Origin: Candidatus Atribacteria bacterium
GTDB lineage: Bacteria > Bipolaricaulota > Bipolaricaulia > UBA7950 > UBA9294
Reading direction: 5' to 3'
NCBI GenBank assembly: GCA_004525685.1
Contig: SPBW01000119.1
Coordinates: 1-6,649 of the forward strand
Length of the DNA stretch: 6,649 bases
The position numbers were made by a program, and so were the translations under genes. Shown here piece by piece: positions 1-5,207 of the stretch. Each line of letters begins with the position of its first letter. The stretch's first letter is position 1. Below the pieces are notes generated by a model, which saw only the letters and a program-made list of their open reading frames with translations, had not been told where the DNA came from and made no database searches.

Positions 1-84
1 ATGAACTTGGCATGCGTACGACTTGAGTTTCAGTTGCGTGCCTAGCGGAGGATAGCTCACGATCACGAGGCTTGCTCACTCAAG

Positions 85-579
85 CTACGGCAGCTGCCCT
101 GCGCAGATATGCTCCGCGTCAAGCGCTCCAATGCAAACGGGGTATCCGGCAGCCATCCACTGGGTGATCCCCCCGCCCAAGTCATAGACGCGCTCGAATC
201 CTAGTTCTTCCATGATACTCATCGTTTGTCCCGTGCGGTTGCCCGTGCGACAGTAGATGAGATAGACCAACTCCCGATCGAGCCCTGCGAGATCGTCCCG
301 GAACGTAGCGCTGTAGTAGTCAAGCTCAGTGGCACCCGAAATGTGGCCAGCATCAACTTCTGCGGGGGTTCGAATGTCTAGCAGCACAAACGTTGGATCA
401 CCTTGCAGCGCTAGAAGCACCTCTGCTGCTTGTTGCGGCGTAATCACGCCGTAGGCAGGAAGCGCATCCCCAGCAACCGCGCTCTCTTGATCCGATTGGC
501 TGGCCATGCACCCGGTAACAGCCACGCCCATCAGTGCAGCAAGCGTGAGAATAGCAAACACCCTCATTCGATTTGTCAT
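85..579 (-). CDS. Rhodanese-domain lipoprotein
   Basis: A 164-residue exported single-domain rhodanese, the fold that carries sulfur as a persulfide on a catalytic cysteine. The N-terminus has the layout of a lipoprotein signal: basic residues (R4, R6), a hydrophobic run at about 7-20, then the lipobox V21-T22-G23-C24, so the mature protein should be lipid-anchored at Cys24. The rhodanese domain covers about residues 45-148: LLDIRTPAEVDAGHISGA (66-83) is the family's first conserved block, and the active-site loop is C110-R-T-G-N-R115, with an intact nucleophile. A C-terminal tail carries two further cysteines (C150, C159) outside the domain. The start is supported by AAGGAGG at 586-592, six bases upstream. 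The next gene upstream (743-1405) has the same orientation but lies 163 bases away, so co-transcription is possible but unproven. Fold and localisation are secure by motif; the substrate (thiosulfate, polysulfide or other) cannot be told. Confidence 0.93.
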   Translation of the reverse strand: MTNRMRVFAILTLAALMGVAVTGCMASQSDQESAVAGDALPAYGVITPQQAAEVLLALQGDPTFVLLDIRTPAEVDAGHISGATELDYYSATFRDDLAGLDRELVYLIYCRTGNRTGQTMSIMEELGFERVYDLGGGITQWMAAGYPVCIGALDAEHICAGQLP

Positions 580-612
580 TGCAGTCCTCCTTCATCAATC
601 CATCATGAGGTC

Positions 613-643
613 AGAGTGTGTCCCCCGCATGTGAACACACCCC
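613..643 (-). other. Possible stem-loop upstream of the rhodanese gene
   Basis: In the 163-base gap between the two minus-strand genes, the arms 613-621 and 635-643 can pair. On the minus strand this gives GGGGTGTGT and ACACACTCT, with two G-U pairs and a 13-base loop. It lies about 20 bases upstream of the rhodanese ribosome binding site. There is no T-tract after it, so it is not a standard terminator. It could be a weak terminator for the gene upstream, a leader structure or chance. I see no convincing promoter in this gap. Confidence 0.22.
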
Positions 644-742
644 ATGCACAATGTGGACGTTTCGTGAAGCAAGCCGGTGTGCGCCAGCACTGCACCGTCG
701 CAGCGTTCAGCAGTGAAGGTGCGCGACTGCTCCAATGTGGCG

Positions 743-1405
743 CTACGGCTGATCCTCAATGTATCTCAGGAAGATTGACGCCATCGGAAGGATGAGAAGG
801 TCATCAGAAATACGCCCGATCGGACTGTCAAGCACGGTCGTGTCGACGATGACTGGTTGAAACGTCACTCGCGGCTGAATGCTTGCGTGGTCAGCCAGCT
901 TAACATCAGCAGACAGCGACAGTGACGGTAGCTCGGACAGAGGCAGCAGATTCCAGCCATCCGCCTGATTGGCCAACGTCAACAAGGGAAATGACACGGC
1001 TCCCTCAAACCACAACTGGGGGCGAAAAAGGTATGCGCGCCCGGAAGCATGGGCATAGGTTCCCACAATGGGCCACACGAGTTTGAACTCATCCGTGAAC
1101 GGCCACAGAACTGTGAAGCCAACCCCCGCCTTGAGCGGCTCGGTAACTCGATGATTGAACTGGGCGCTAGTGCCCAGGCTCGAAGCGCCAGAATCGACCA
1201 TGGCCATTAGTTCGATACCGTTTTCAGAATCCAGTCGAAGCGTGCCTCCAATCGAAAGCGTCATGTCCAGTAGCCGATTGCCATTGACCGGCTCGACAGA
1301 CGGGATGAAATGGAACCCAAAAGAAATCGACTCTAGGTCCACGGCCGAAACCAGAATGGGACACAGCAGAATGAGCGTCAGCACGACAAGTACGGCGTTC
1401 TTCAC
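743..1405 (-). CDS. Exported beta-strand-rich protein, function unknown
   Basis: A 220-residue protein that I do not recognise. I chose the GTG at 1403-1405: it is preceded by AAGGGGG (1410-1416) and starts a clean Sec signal peptide (basic K2, hydrophobic run about 4-20, likely cleavage after LVSA, residue 21). An upstream in-frame ATG at 1498 would add 31 residues, including several Cys and Arg, that look non-coding and would bury the signal sequence. The mature part (22-220) shows alternating polar and hydrophobic strands, many aromatic residues and repeated turn-like segments (for example SIGGTLRL 51-58, GVGFTVLWPF 94-103, LWFEGAVSFP 131-140, SLSLSADVKL 161-170). It ends with LRYIEDQP rather than the terminal aromatic residue typical of classical outer-membrane barrels. 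This suggests a small beta-barrel or other all-beta envelope protein, but that is inference. It is the upstream gene of a possible unit with the rhodanese lipoprotein. Confidence 0.75.
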   Translation of the reverse strand: MKNAVLVVLTLILLCPILVSAVDLESISFGFHFIPSVEPVNGNRLLDMTLSIGGTLRLDSENGIELMAMVDSGASSLGTSAQFNHRVTEPLKAGVGFTVLWPFTDEFKLVWPIVGTYAHASGRAYLFRPQLWFEGAVSFPLLTLANQADGWNLLPLSELPSLSLSADVKLADHASIQPRVTFQPVIVDTTVLDSPIGRISDDLLILPMASIFLRYIEDQP

Positions 1406-1605
1406 GATTCCCCCTTCATCTTTCCAAGAGTTCCCATGGCGACAGCGCAGGACCATATCAGCACAGGAACACTGCATCCTACTCTGTTCGTGCGACAAAG
1501 TGCAGTTTGACTGTCACTGATCGCTGCCTCTACGCAATCACGCCTAGGACTTCGAGCATTGCGATGATCTCTTGTCGAACCCTACACCGTCATCGAGGCA
1601 GGGGT

Positions 1606-1634
1606 TTCATGCGACCTCGCAGGTGCAGTAGAAT
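1606..1634 (+). promoter_or_regulatory. Candidate sigma-70-type promoter for the LemA operon
   Basis: TAGAAT at 1629-1634 is a five-of-six match to the -10 consensus. A weak -35 candidate, TTCATG (1606-1611), lies 17 bases upstream. The predicted RNA start near 1640 would leave a 5' leader of just over 20 bases containing the ribosome binding site GAAAGGGGAG (1646-1655). The spacer holds an inverted repeat, TGCGA-CC-TCGCA (1610-1621), that could be a repressor site. This is the best promoter candidate I see for the plus-strand operon in the 257-base divergent gap 1406-1662. I found no convincing minus-strand promoter there. Confidence 0.4.
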
Positions 1635-1662
1635 GACTCGCCATCGAAAGGGGAGCCATATC

Positions 1663-2331
1663 GTGTCAGGATCGTCGATCATCATTGTTGGTCTCGCTGT
1701 GGCAGGGATCGCTATCGCCATGTGGTTCTCTGCAAAGCGGAAGAAGGAGATTGCCGCCTGGGCCGCCAAGGCCGGGCTTTCGTTTTCAGCAGGATCTGAC
1801 CGCAGCTACGACAATCGATATCCTCATTTCGGTTGCCTGCATCGAGGTCATACGCGAAGCGCAACCAACATTGCATCAGGAACCTGGAAGGGGCGATGGC
1901 TGGAAGCGTTCGACTATCGCTATGTCACGGGACACGGGAAGAATCGATCTGTGCACACGTTCTCTGCCATCATTCTTAGAAGCGATTTCCCGTTGAAGTC
2001 GCTTCAGCTCCGCCCGGAAAATGCGTTTGACAAGTTGACGGAATTCTTTGGTGCCGATGATATCGATTTCGAATCGGACGAATTCAGCCGAGAATTCCAT
2101 GTGAAGAGTCCAGACAAGAAGTGGGCATTCGATGTGCTGCATCAGCGCACGATGCAGTTTCTACTCAAGAGTCCAAGATACTCCATCGAGTTCGATACGG
2201 GAAGCGTCATCTGTTGGCGCAATCGACGGCTAGATATCTCAGCACGGGAGAGCGCCATTGAGGTCGCTCTAGGAATCTTGGATCAACTGCCTGAATACGT
2301 CATTCGAGAGCAGAGCAAAGGAGCCACATGA
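1663..2331 (+). CDS. Membrane-anchored protein of unknown function, LemA partner
   Basis: A 222-residue protein with one N-terminal membrane helix (about 5-22) followed by the basic stretch AKRKKE (24-29), so the bulk is probably cytoplasmic. The GTG at 1663 is preferred: GAAAGGGGAG (1646-1655) sits seven bases upstream and the helix starts directly after it. The in-frame ATG at 1507 would add 52 Arg/Cys/Ser-rich residues that look like untranslated DNA. The soluble part has conserved-looking blocks: WAAKAGLSFS (33-42), DRSYDNRYPHFGCLHRGH (46-63), a core with W75-K-G-R-W and FDYRYVTGHGKNR (83-95), FFGADDIDFES (128-138), FSREFHV (141-147), and WAFDVLH followed by an FLLKSPR strand (154-172). 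This pattern resembles the DUF3137-like proteins often encoded beside lemA; that assignment is from memory and uncertain. No catalytic motif is evident. Its stop overlaps the lemA start (ATGA), so the two are translationally coupled and probably work together. Confidence 0.85.
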   Translation: MSGSSIIIVGLAVAGIAIAMWFSAKRKKEIAAWAAKAGLSFSAGSDRSYDNRYPHFGCLHRGHTRSATNIASGTWKGRWLEAFDYRYVTGHGKNRSVHTFSAIILRSDFPLKSLQLRPENAFDKLTEFFGADDIDFESDEFSREFHVKSPDKKWAFDVLHQRTMQFLLKSPRYSIEFDTGSVICWRNRRLDISARESAIEVALGILDQLPEYVIREQSKGAT

Positions 2332-2891
2332 CCACCACATACGTTGTTCTAGGAGTCGTCGCCCTGGTTCTATTCTGGGGAATCGGCATGTACAACTCGC
2401 TCGTTCGGACACGCCAGCATGTGAAGGAAAGCTGGTCGGCCATTGACACAGAACTCAAGCGCAGATATGACCTCATTCCAAACTTGATTGAGACTGTCAG
2501 GGGCTATGCGACACACGAGTCCAAGACGCTAGAAGCCGTCATCCAGGCACGCAACAATGCCGTCGCATCGAAGGGAAGTCCTGGCCAACAGGCACAGGAC
2601 GAGAATATGCTGGTAGGGGCACTTCGCCAGCTGTTTGCCGTTGTCGAGGCTTATCCTGACCTCAAGGCGAATGAGAGCTTCCTGAACATGCAGCAAGAGC
2701 TGACCGTCACAGAAGATCGCATCCAAGGCGCGAGACGTTTCTACAATGCCAACGCGCGAACGCTCAACACGAAGATCGAGGTGTTCCCTTCGAACATGAT
2801 CGCTTCGATGTTTGGCATCAGCCAGGCAGAATTCTTCGAAGTAGAAGACGCAGCGCAGCGGGAAGCGCCCAAGGTCGATTTCGTAAAGTAG
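2328..2891 (+). CDS. lemA: LemA family protein
   Basis: A 187-residue protein of usual LemA length. LemA proteins are membrane-anchored, alpha-helical envelope proteins whose biochemical role is unsettled. The N-terminus has a single membrane helix (about 5-22) with almost nothing before it, consistent with the short extracytoplasmic N-terminus known for the family. The family signature follows: WSAIDTELKRRYDLIPNLIE (36-55), with the invariant RRYDLIPNL core, then VRGYATHE (57-64) and the helix LEAVIQARNNA (68-78). The second conserved block, EAYPDLKANESFLNMQ (107-122), continues into EDRIQGARRFYNANART (129-145) and FPSNMIASMFG (153-163). It is co-transcribed with the preceding gene through an ATGA overlap (2328-2331). 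AAAGGAG at 2317-2323 lies inside the upstream coding region. No M48 peptidase or TPM-domain gene, frequent LemA neighbours elsewhere, is present downstream. Identity is highly certain. Confidence 0.97.
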   Translation: MTTTYVVLGVVALVLFWGIGMYNSLVRTRQHVKESWSAIDTELKRRYDLIPNLIETVRGYATHESKTLEAVIQARNNAVASKGSPGQQAQDENMLVGALRQLFAVVEAYPDLKANESFLNMQQELTVTEDRIQGARRFYNANARTLNTKIEVFPSNMIASMFGISQAEFFEVEDAAQREAPKVDFVK

Positions 2892-2913
2892 GCATAGAGC
2901 GACGTCATGAATG

Positions 2914-2949
2914 CGCGACCAGCCCCTAGAACAAGAGGGGCTGGTTGTG
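2914..2949. terminator. Stem-loop between converging genes, likely shared terminator
   Basis: ACCAGCCCCT (2918-2927) and AGGGGCTGGT (2936-2945) form a perfect ten-base-pair GC-rich stem around an eight-base loop. Pairing extends four more positions on each side (2914-2917 with 2946-2949), with two G-U wobbles on the plus-strand RNA. It fills the 62-base gap between the lemA stop and the converging molybdoenzyme stop, where a bidirectional terminator is expected. Neither side has a proper T-tract (only GTTTAG on the plus side), so it may act with Rho or mainly protect 3' ends. Confidence 0.6.
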
Positions 2950-2953
2950 ACGT

Positions 2954-3637
2954 TTAGTTCCCGAACACAGGACCGTCCGCATCCCCGTCGTTATTGTAGC
3001 CTCGGCTTTCCCAGAACCCCTCGTACTCGGGATCATTAGATAACTCGATGCGTGTCACCCAACGAATCCACTTGTACCCCCACTTGTCCTCAGCCACAAG
3101 TTGATACGGAAATCCATTGGCAGGAGGAAGCGTAATGCCGTTGATGTGATCGGCAATGATCAGATTGCGCTCCAGGACGAAGTCAAGTGGGAGCGAAGTC
3201 GTGTAGCCGTCGGACGCGTGAAAGATGATCGTATTCGCATCATCAGAAGGCTGAGCCATCGCCAGCAATTCAGGCAGCGCAATCCCTTCCCACAATGCCT
3301 TCACAGACCAGCCTTCGACGCAATGAATCGTCACCAGCTTGGCTGTGTGTGACATCGTCTGAAGTTCCGCGTAACTGTAGGCGGCAGGGGCTGCCACGAG
3401 GCCATCCACAACCAACGTGTAGGTTTCAGGATCGATCGACTGCACACCGCGGATGGAGTTCTCGCGGAAATTGTCGACGGATCCCAACTTCTCTCCCTGG
3501 TATTCGCGAATCTCGACGCGCTCGACATCCGGCTCTTGTTGTCCCATGGATAGAAACGCAAGCAGTGCGCCACTGGCAACGAGTACTAGGATTCCTGCAA
3601 TCCAGGTGTTTCTTTTCGATCTTGTCACCCTTGACAT
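2954..3637 (-). CDS. Membrane-anchored molybdopterin-dependent oxidoreductase (sulfite oxidase fold)
   Basis: A 227-residue protein of the sulfite oxidase/MsrP superfamily, enzymes that bind a mononuclear molybdopterin cofactor. The molybdenum-ligand region is clear: I104-H-C106-V-E-G-W110-S-V, with Cys106 as predicted Mo ligand. Further family blocks are YTLVVDGLV (73-81), FHASDGYTTSLPL (139-151) and the cofactor-contacting C-terminal segment GFPYQLVAEDKWGYKWIRWV (175-194), ending in GFWESRGYNNDGD. The ATG at 3637 is chosen because GGGAG lies just upstream; earlier in-frame ATGs at 3676 and 3649 would place extra residues before the basic-plus-hydrophobic N-terminus. A single hydrophobic segment (about 12-31) follows RSKRN, which lacks a twin-arginine pair, and there is no obvious cleavage site, so it looks like an uncleaved anchor. 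No haem partner (MsrQ-like or cytochrome c) is adjacent. Superfamily is certain; sulfite, methionine sulfoxide or another substrate cannot be told. Confidence 0.93.
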   Translation of the reverse strand: MSRVTRSKRNTWIAGILVLVASGALLAFLSMGQQEPDVERVEIREYQGEKLGSVDNFRENSIRGVQSIDPETYTLVVDGLVAAPAAYSYAELQTMSHTAKLVTIHCVEGWSVKALWEGIALPELLAMAQPSDDANTIIFHASDGYTTSLPLDFVLERNLIIADHINGITLPPANGFPYQLVAEDKWGYKWIRWVTRIELSNDPEYEGFWESRGYNNDGDADGPVFGN

Positions 3638-3762
3638 GGACACTCCCATACTCAGTAGATGACAAAGACAGTACACGTCTCGCGTGAGGACACGATGGAG
3701 TGCTCATCAAGACGCGGTGAAGATGGGTCAGCAGAGTCAGAATCGTCTACACTGTGATCTTC

Positions 3763-3768
3763 GGAGGT
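3763..3768 (+). promoter_or_regulatory. Ribosome binding site fixing the B3/B4 gene start
   Basis: GGAGGT, a near-perfect Shine-Dalgarno core, lies seven bases before the ATG at 3776. It settles the start of the B3/B4-domain gene. The 138-base gap 3638-3775 between the two divergent genes must hold both promoters, but I see only a weak plus-strand candidate (TACACT at 3748-3753, without a good -35). Confidence 0.7.
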
Positions 3769-3775
3769 CTTCAAG

Positions 3776-4498
3776 ATGAGCCATATCTACAAGCTCGAGA
3801 TTGACGAGTCATTGTTCCCGTGTCCTGCAGTCCTTGCGCTGATTTGGGCAGAGGACATTCGCCAGCCTGAGGCATCCTCACAGCCTCCAGCTTTCCTAGC
3901 GCAGGCGCTCAGCGCGGCGCAAGACAAGGGCGAAGACGCCGTTTCCATCGAGGTTCGGCAACGCGTTCGCAAGATGTTGCGTCACGGCAAATACAAGCCA
4001 TCAGGCCGATCTAAGCCCGCAAGCGAGTTTCTGCTGCAAGCCGCCCTAGGTGAGACCTTCCCTCTCGTGAACCCACCTGTGGATGTTAACAACGCGATTA
4101 GCTTAGAGTCTGGATTCCCGGGATCGATCTTCGACACGGACCTTTCCGGCAACCACATGCTCCTTCGGCGCGGCTTGCCTGGCGAGGCCTACGTCTTCAA
4201 TCCGTCTGGCCAGTTGATCGATCTACAAGACCTGCTGCTCGTATGTCGAGAGTCATCCGACGGGTGGGAGCCGTGTGGCAATCCAGTGAAAGATGCCATG
4301 ATCACGAAGATATCCGCGAGCACGCAGAACGTCATTGCCGTTCTCTACGCGCCTATCGATGAACCAAGGCCCTCTCTTGATGCGTGGGCAGGTCGCTACG
4401 CGACCCTTCTGAGGGAGCATTGCGGCGCATCCGCTGCCGGATACAAGATCGTTGTCCCCGATGGATCGGCCGGACCAGACTATGAGTCTGTGCTGTAG
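3776..4498 (+). CDS. Stand-alone B3/B4 tRNA-binding-domain protein
   Basis: A 240-residue cytoplasmic protein with no signal peptide or membrane helix. The central part matches the B3/B4 domain, the module that in the bacterial phenylalanyl-tRNA synthetase beta chain (PheT) hydrolyses mischarged Tyr-tRNA(Phe). Recognisable blocks are KPASEFLLQAALG (80-92), PLVNPPVDVNNAISLESGFP (96-115), SIFDTDLSG (117-125), and the later PVKDAMITKISASTQNVIAV region (170-189), which corresponds to the domain's end. The N-terminal 75 residues include a basic helix, VRQRVRKMLRHGKYK. Free-standing B3/B4 proteins are widespread and usually annotated only by domain; whether this one edits or deacylates a tRNA, or binds an amino acid, is unproven. 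It is divergent from the molybdoenzyme gene, and its last 19 bases overlap the converging nitroreductase gene. Domain identity is solid; function is inferred from the PheT family only. Confidence 0.88.
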   Translation: MSHIYKLEIDESLFPCPAVLALIWAEDIRQPEASSQPPAFLAQALSAAQDKGEDAVSIEVRQRVRKMLRHGKYKPSGRSKPASEFLLQAALGETFPLVNPPVDVNNAISLESGFPGSIFDTDLSGNHMLLRRGLPGEAYVFNPSGQLIDLQDLLLVCRESSDGWEPCGNPVKDAMITKISASTQNVIAVLYAPIDEPRPSLDAWAGRYATLLREHCGASAAGYKIVVPDGSAGPDYESVL

Positions 4499-4992
4499 TC
4501 GTCCCAGTGAACGCGAGCATCCTCGTACTGTGTACGCGGCTCCTTCAGCTCTGCGGGGATGCCAACGGGGATGAGCGCGAAGATAAACACCTCGTCAGGC
4601 AAAGAGACAACGGCACGAATGCCTGCTTGGATCTGATCAGTCATGCCACACCATGTCGCCCCAAGGCCAAGATTCGCCAATGCAATCAGGAGATTCTCAG
4701 TGGCCGCAGCCATGTCCTGGTCGAACCAGGCGTAGCCCTCCTTCTTGCCAAACGGCAGAATGACGGCACCCGCCTCTTCGCCAAAAGCAGCGTAGGGATG
4801 GGCACGGCAGATGGCCTTCACCCGGTCGAGCGCTGTGATTACCAGGAAATTCCATGGCCGCGAGTTCCTGGCAGATGGCGCAGCCATGGCCGCCCTGAGT
4901 GCCGTCGCCAACAGCTCGCGATCTACTGCTTCTCCGGTGAACTTGCGGATGGATCGTCGCTTGGTGATGAGTTGTAGGATCGATTTATTCAT
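4480..4992 (-). CDS. Nitroreductase family protein
   Basis: A 170-residue cytoplasmic flavoprotein of the nitroreductase superfamily: NAD(P)H-dependent, FMN-binding enzymes that usually act as dimers. The N-terminal FMN-phosphate motif is KRRSIRKF (11-18). The second flavin-contacting block is AAPSARNSRPWNFLVI (37-52), with the conserved A-P-S-x-x-N-x-x-P-W pattern. The third is WFDQDMAAATENLLIALANL (89-108) followed by GLGATWCG (109-116), the helix and glycine-rich turn before the dimer core. VSLPDEVFIFALIPVGIPAE (129-148) and the ending EDARVHWDDY are typical of the small 165-175-residue group, so the gene looks full length. The start is supported by AAGGAG upstream of ATG 4992. The 3' end overlaps the converging B3/B4 gene by 19 bases, leaving no room for an intergenic terminator. 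The substrate is unknown: quinones, nitro compounds and other acceptors are all possible for this family. Confidence 0.94.
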   Translation of the reverse strand: MNKSILQLITKRRSIRKFTGEAVDRELLATALRAAMAAPSARNSRPWNFLVITALDRVKAICRAHPYAAFGEEAGAVILPFGKKEGYAWFDQDMAAATENLLIALANLGLGATWCGMTDQIQAGIRAVVSLPDEVFIFALIPVGIPAELKEPRTQYEDARVHWDDYSTDS

Positions 4993-5037
4993 GGCTTGCT
5001 CCTTCTTTGTTGATTGCCAAGATTGCCTCGGCCTCGT

Positions 5038-5067
5038 ACTCTAGTTGACATGGACAGTGAATGCCAA
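5038..5067 (-). promoter_or_regulatory. Weak candidate promoter for the nitroreductase gene
   Basis: On the minus strand, TTGGCA (5062-5067) and TAGAGT (5038-5043) are separated by 18 bases. They would place the RNA start roughly 30-40 bases upstream of the ATG at 4992. Each element matches consensus only moderately, so this is a candidate based on position and hexamers alone. Confidence 0.28.
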
Positions 5068-5092
5068 CGAAAGACCGCACCTATTTCCAATG

Positions 5093-5106
5093 GCGGGCAT
5101 GCCTGC
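5093..5106. repeat. Imperfect palindrome next to the MFS promoter
   Basis: GCGGGCATGCCTGC is a 14-base inverted repeat with one mismatched pair (12 of 14 positions symmetric) around a perfect GGCATGCC core. It ends four bases before the -35 element of the MFS promoter and lies between the two divergent genes, a sensible place for a regulator site. No regulator gene is adjacent, and short palindromes of this kind also arise by chance. Confidence 0.25.
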
Positions 5107-5110
5107 ACAG

Positions 5111-5138
5111 TTGACGCCTCGAATCAGCCCGCTATACT
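5111..5138 (+). promoter_or_regulatory. Sigma-70-type promoter of the MFS gene
   Basis: TTGACG (5111-5116, five of six consensus bases) and TATACT (5133-5138, five of six) are separated by 16 bases. RNA should begin near 5145, about 60 bases before the MFS start codon and about 50 bases before the end of the leader terminator. This is the best promoter in the window. Confidence 0.62.
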
Positions 5139-5155
5139 TCGTCAATTCTTGGGAA

Positions 5156-5194
5156 CCTGTCTCAGCCAGACAAGGCTGGGGCCTTTGTCTTTTT
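5156..5194 (+). terminator. Leader terminator with competing hairpins (attenuator-like)
   Basis: AGACAAGGC (5168-5176) pairs with GCCTTTGTCT (5181-5190) around the loop TGGG, with one bulged T, and runs into a T-tract (5190-5194): a standard intrinsic terminator. Two alternatives compete with it. CCTGTCT (5156-5162), a near copy of the terminator's 3' arm CCTTTGTCT, can pair with AGACAAGG (5168-5175, one bulged A). CAGCC (5163-5167) can pair with GGCTG (5174-5178), extendable to 5159-5182 with G-U pairs. All of these use the terminator's 5' arm, so only one can form at a time. The T-tract touches the MFS ribosome binding site AGGGGAG (5195-5201). The arrangement suggests conditional termination before the transporter gene; the signal is unknown. 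Confidence 0.55.
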
Positions 5195-5207
5195 AGGGGA
5201 GCTTGCA

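Noticed and set aside
1..45. A 14-codon frame starting with ATG at the first base of the window.
   Set aside because: It is too short and has no visible context upstream. The first 84 bases hold nothing I can support.
53..87. Short inverted repeats downstream of the rhodanese gene (TAGCT/AGCTA and GCTTG/CAAGC) as a terminator.
   Set aside because: The stems are only five base pairs and no T-tract follows on the minus strand.
660..742. Overlapping complementary segments (GTCGC/GCGAC and GCACC/GGTGC) suggesting a structured RNA after the exported-protein gene.
   Set aside because: The pairings cross with no linker between the 5' arms, stems are five base pairs, and no T-tract or known RNA motif is present.
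1406..1498. A 31-residue N-terminal extension of the exported beta-rich protein from the ATG at 1498.
   Set aside because: It would bury a clean signal peptide. The GTG at 1405 has an adjacent AAGGGGG.
1507..1662. An N-terminal extension of the LemA-partner gene from the ATG at 1507.
   Set aside because: The extra 52 residues are Arg/Ser/Cys-rich, overlap the candidate promoter, and would put low-complexity sequence before a membrane helix. The GTG at 1663 has a good ribosome binding site.
3426..3710. Several open frames overlapping the molybdoenzyme gene on both strands.
   Set aside because: They are shadows of a gene with clear family motifs and show no protein-like composition or ribosome binding site.
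3725..3753. A promoter for the B3/B4 gene (GGGTCA, 17 bases, TACACT).
   Set aside because: The -35 matches only three of six bases and the -10 four of six, too weak to list.
5045..5050. A perfect TTGACA as -35 of a plus-strand promoter.
   Set aside because: No -10-like hexamer lies at 15-19 bases downstream. TTGACG/TATACT further on is far better.
5156..5178. An H-type pseudoknot made of TGTCT/AGACA and CAGCC/GGCTG.
   Set aside because: The connecting loops would be zero or one base long, which is sterically unlikely. I treat the pairings as alternatives rather than simultaneous.
5014..5196. Plus-strand open frame of 60 codons ending just before the MFS gene, and a possible TTG-started 15-codon leader peptide (5149-5196).
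   Set aside because: No ribosome binding site precedes either start, the longer frame begins upstream of the MFS promoter, and the composition is not protein-like. The region is better explained as promoter plus structured leader.
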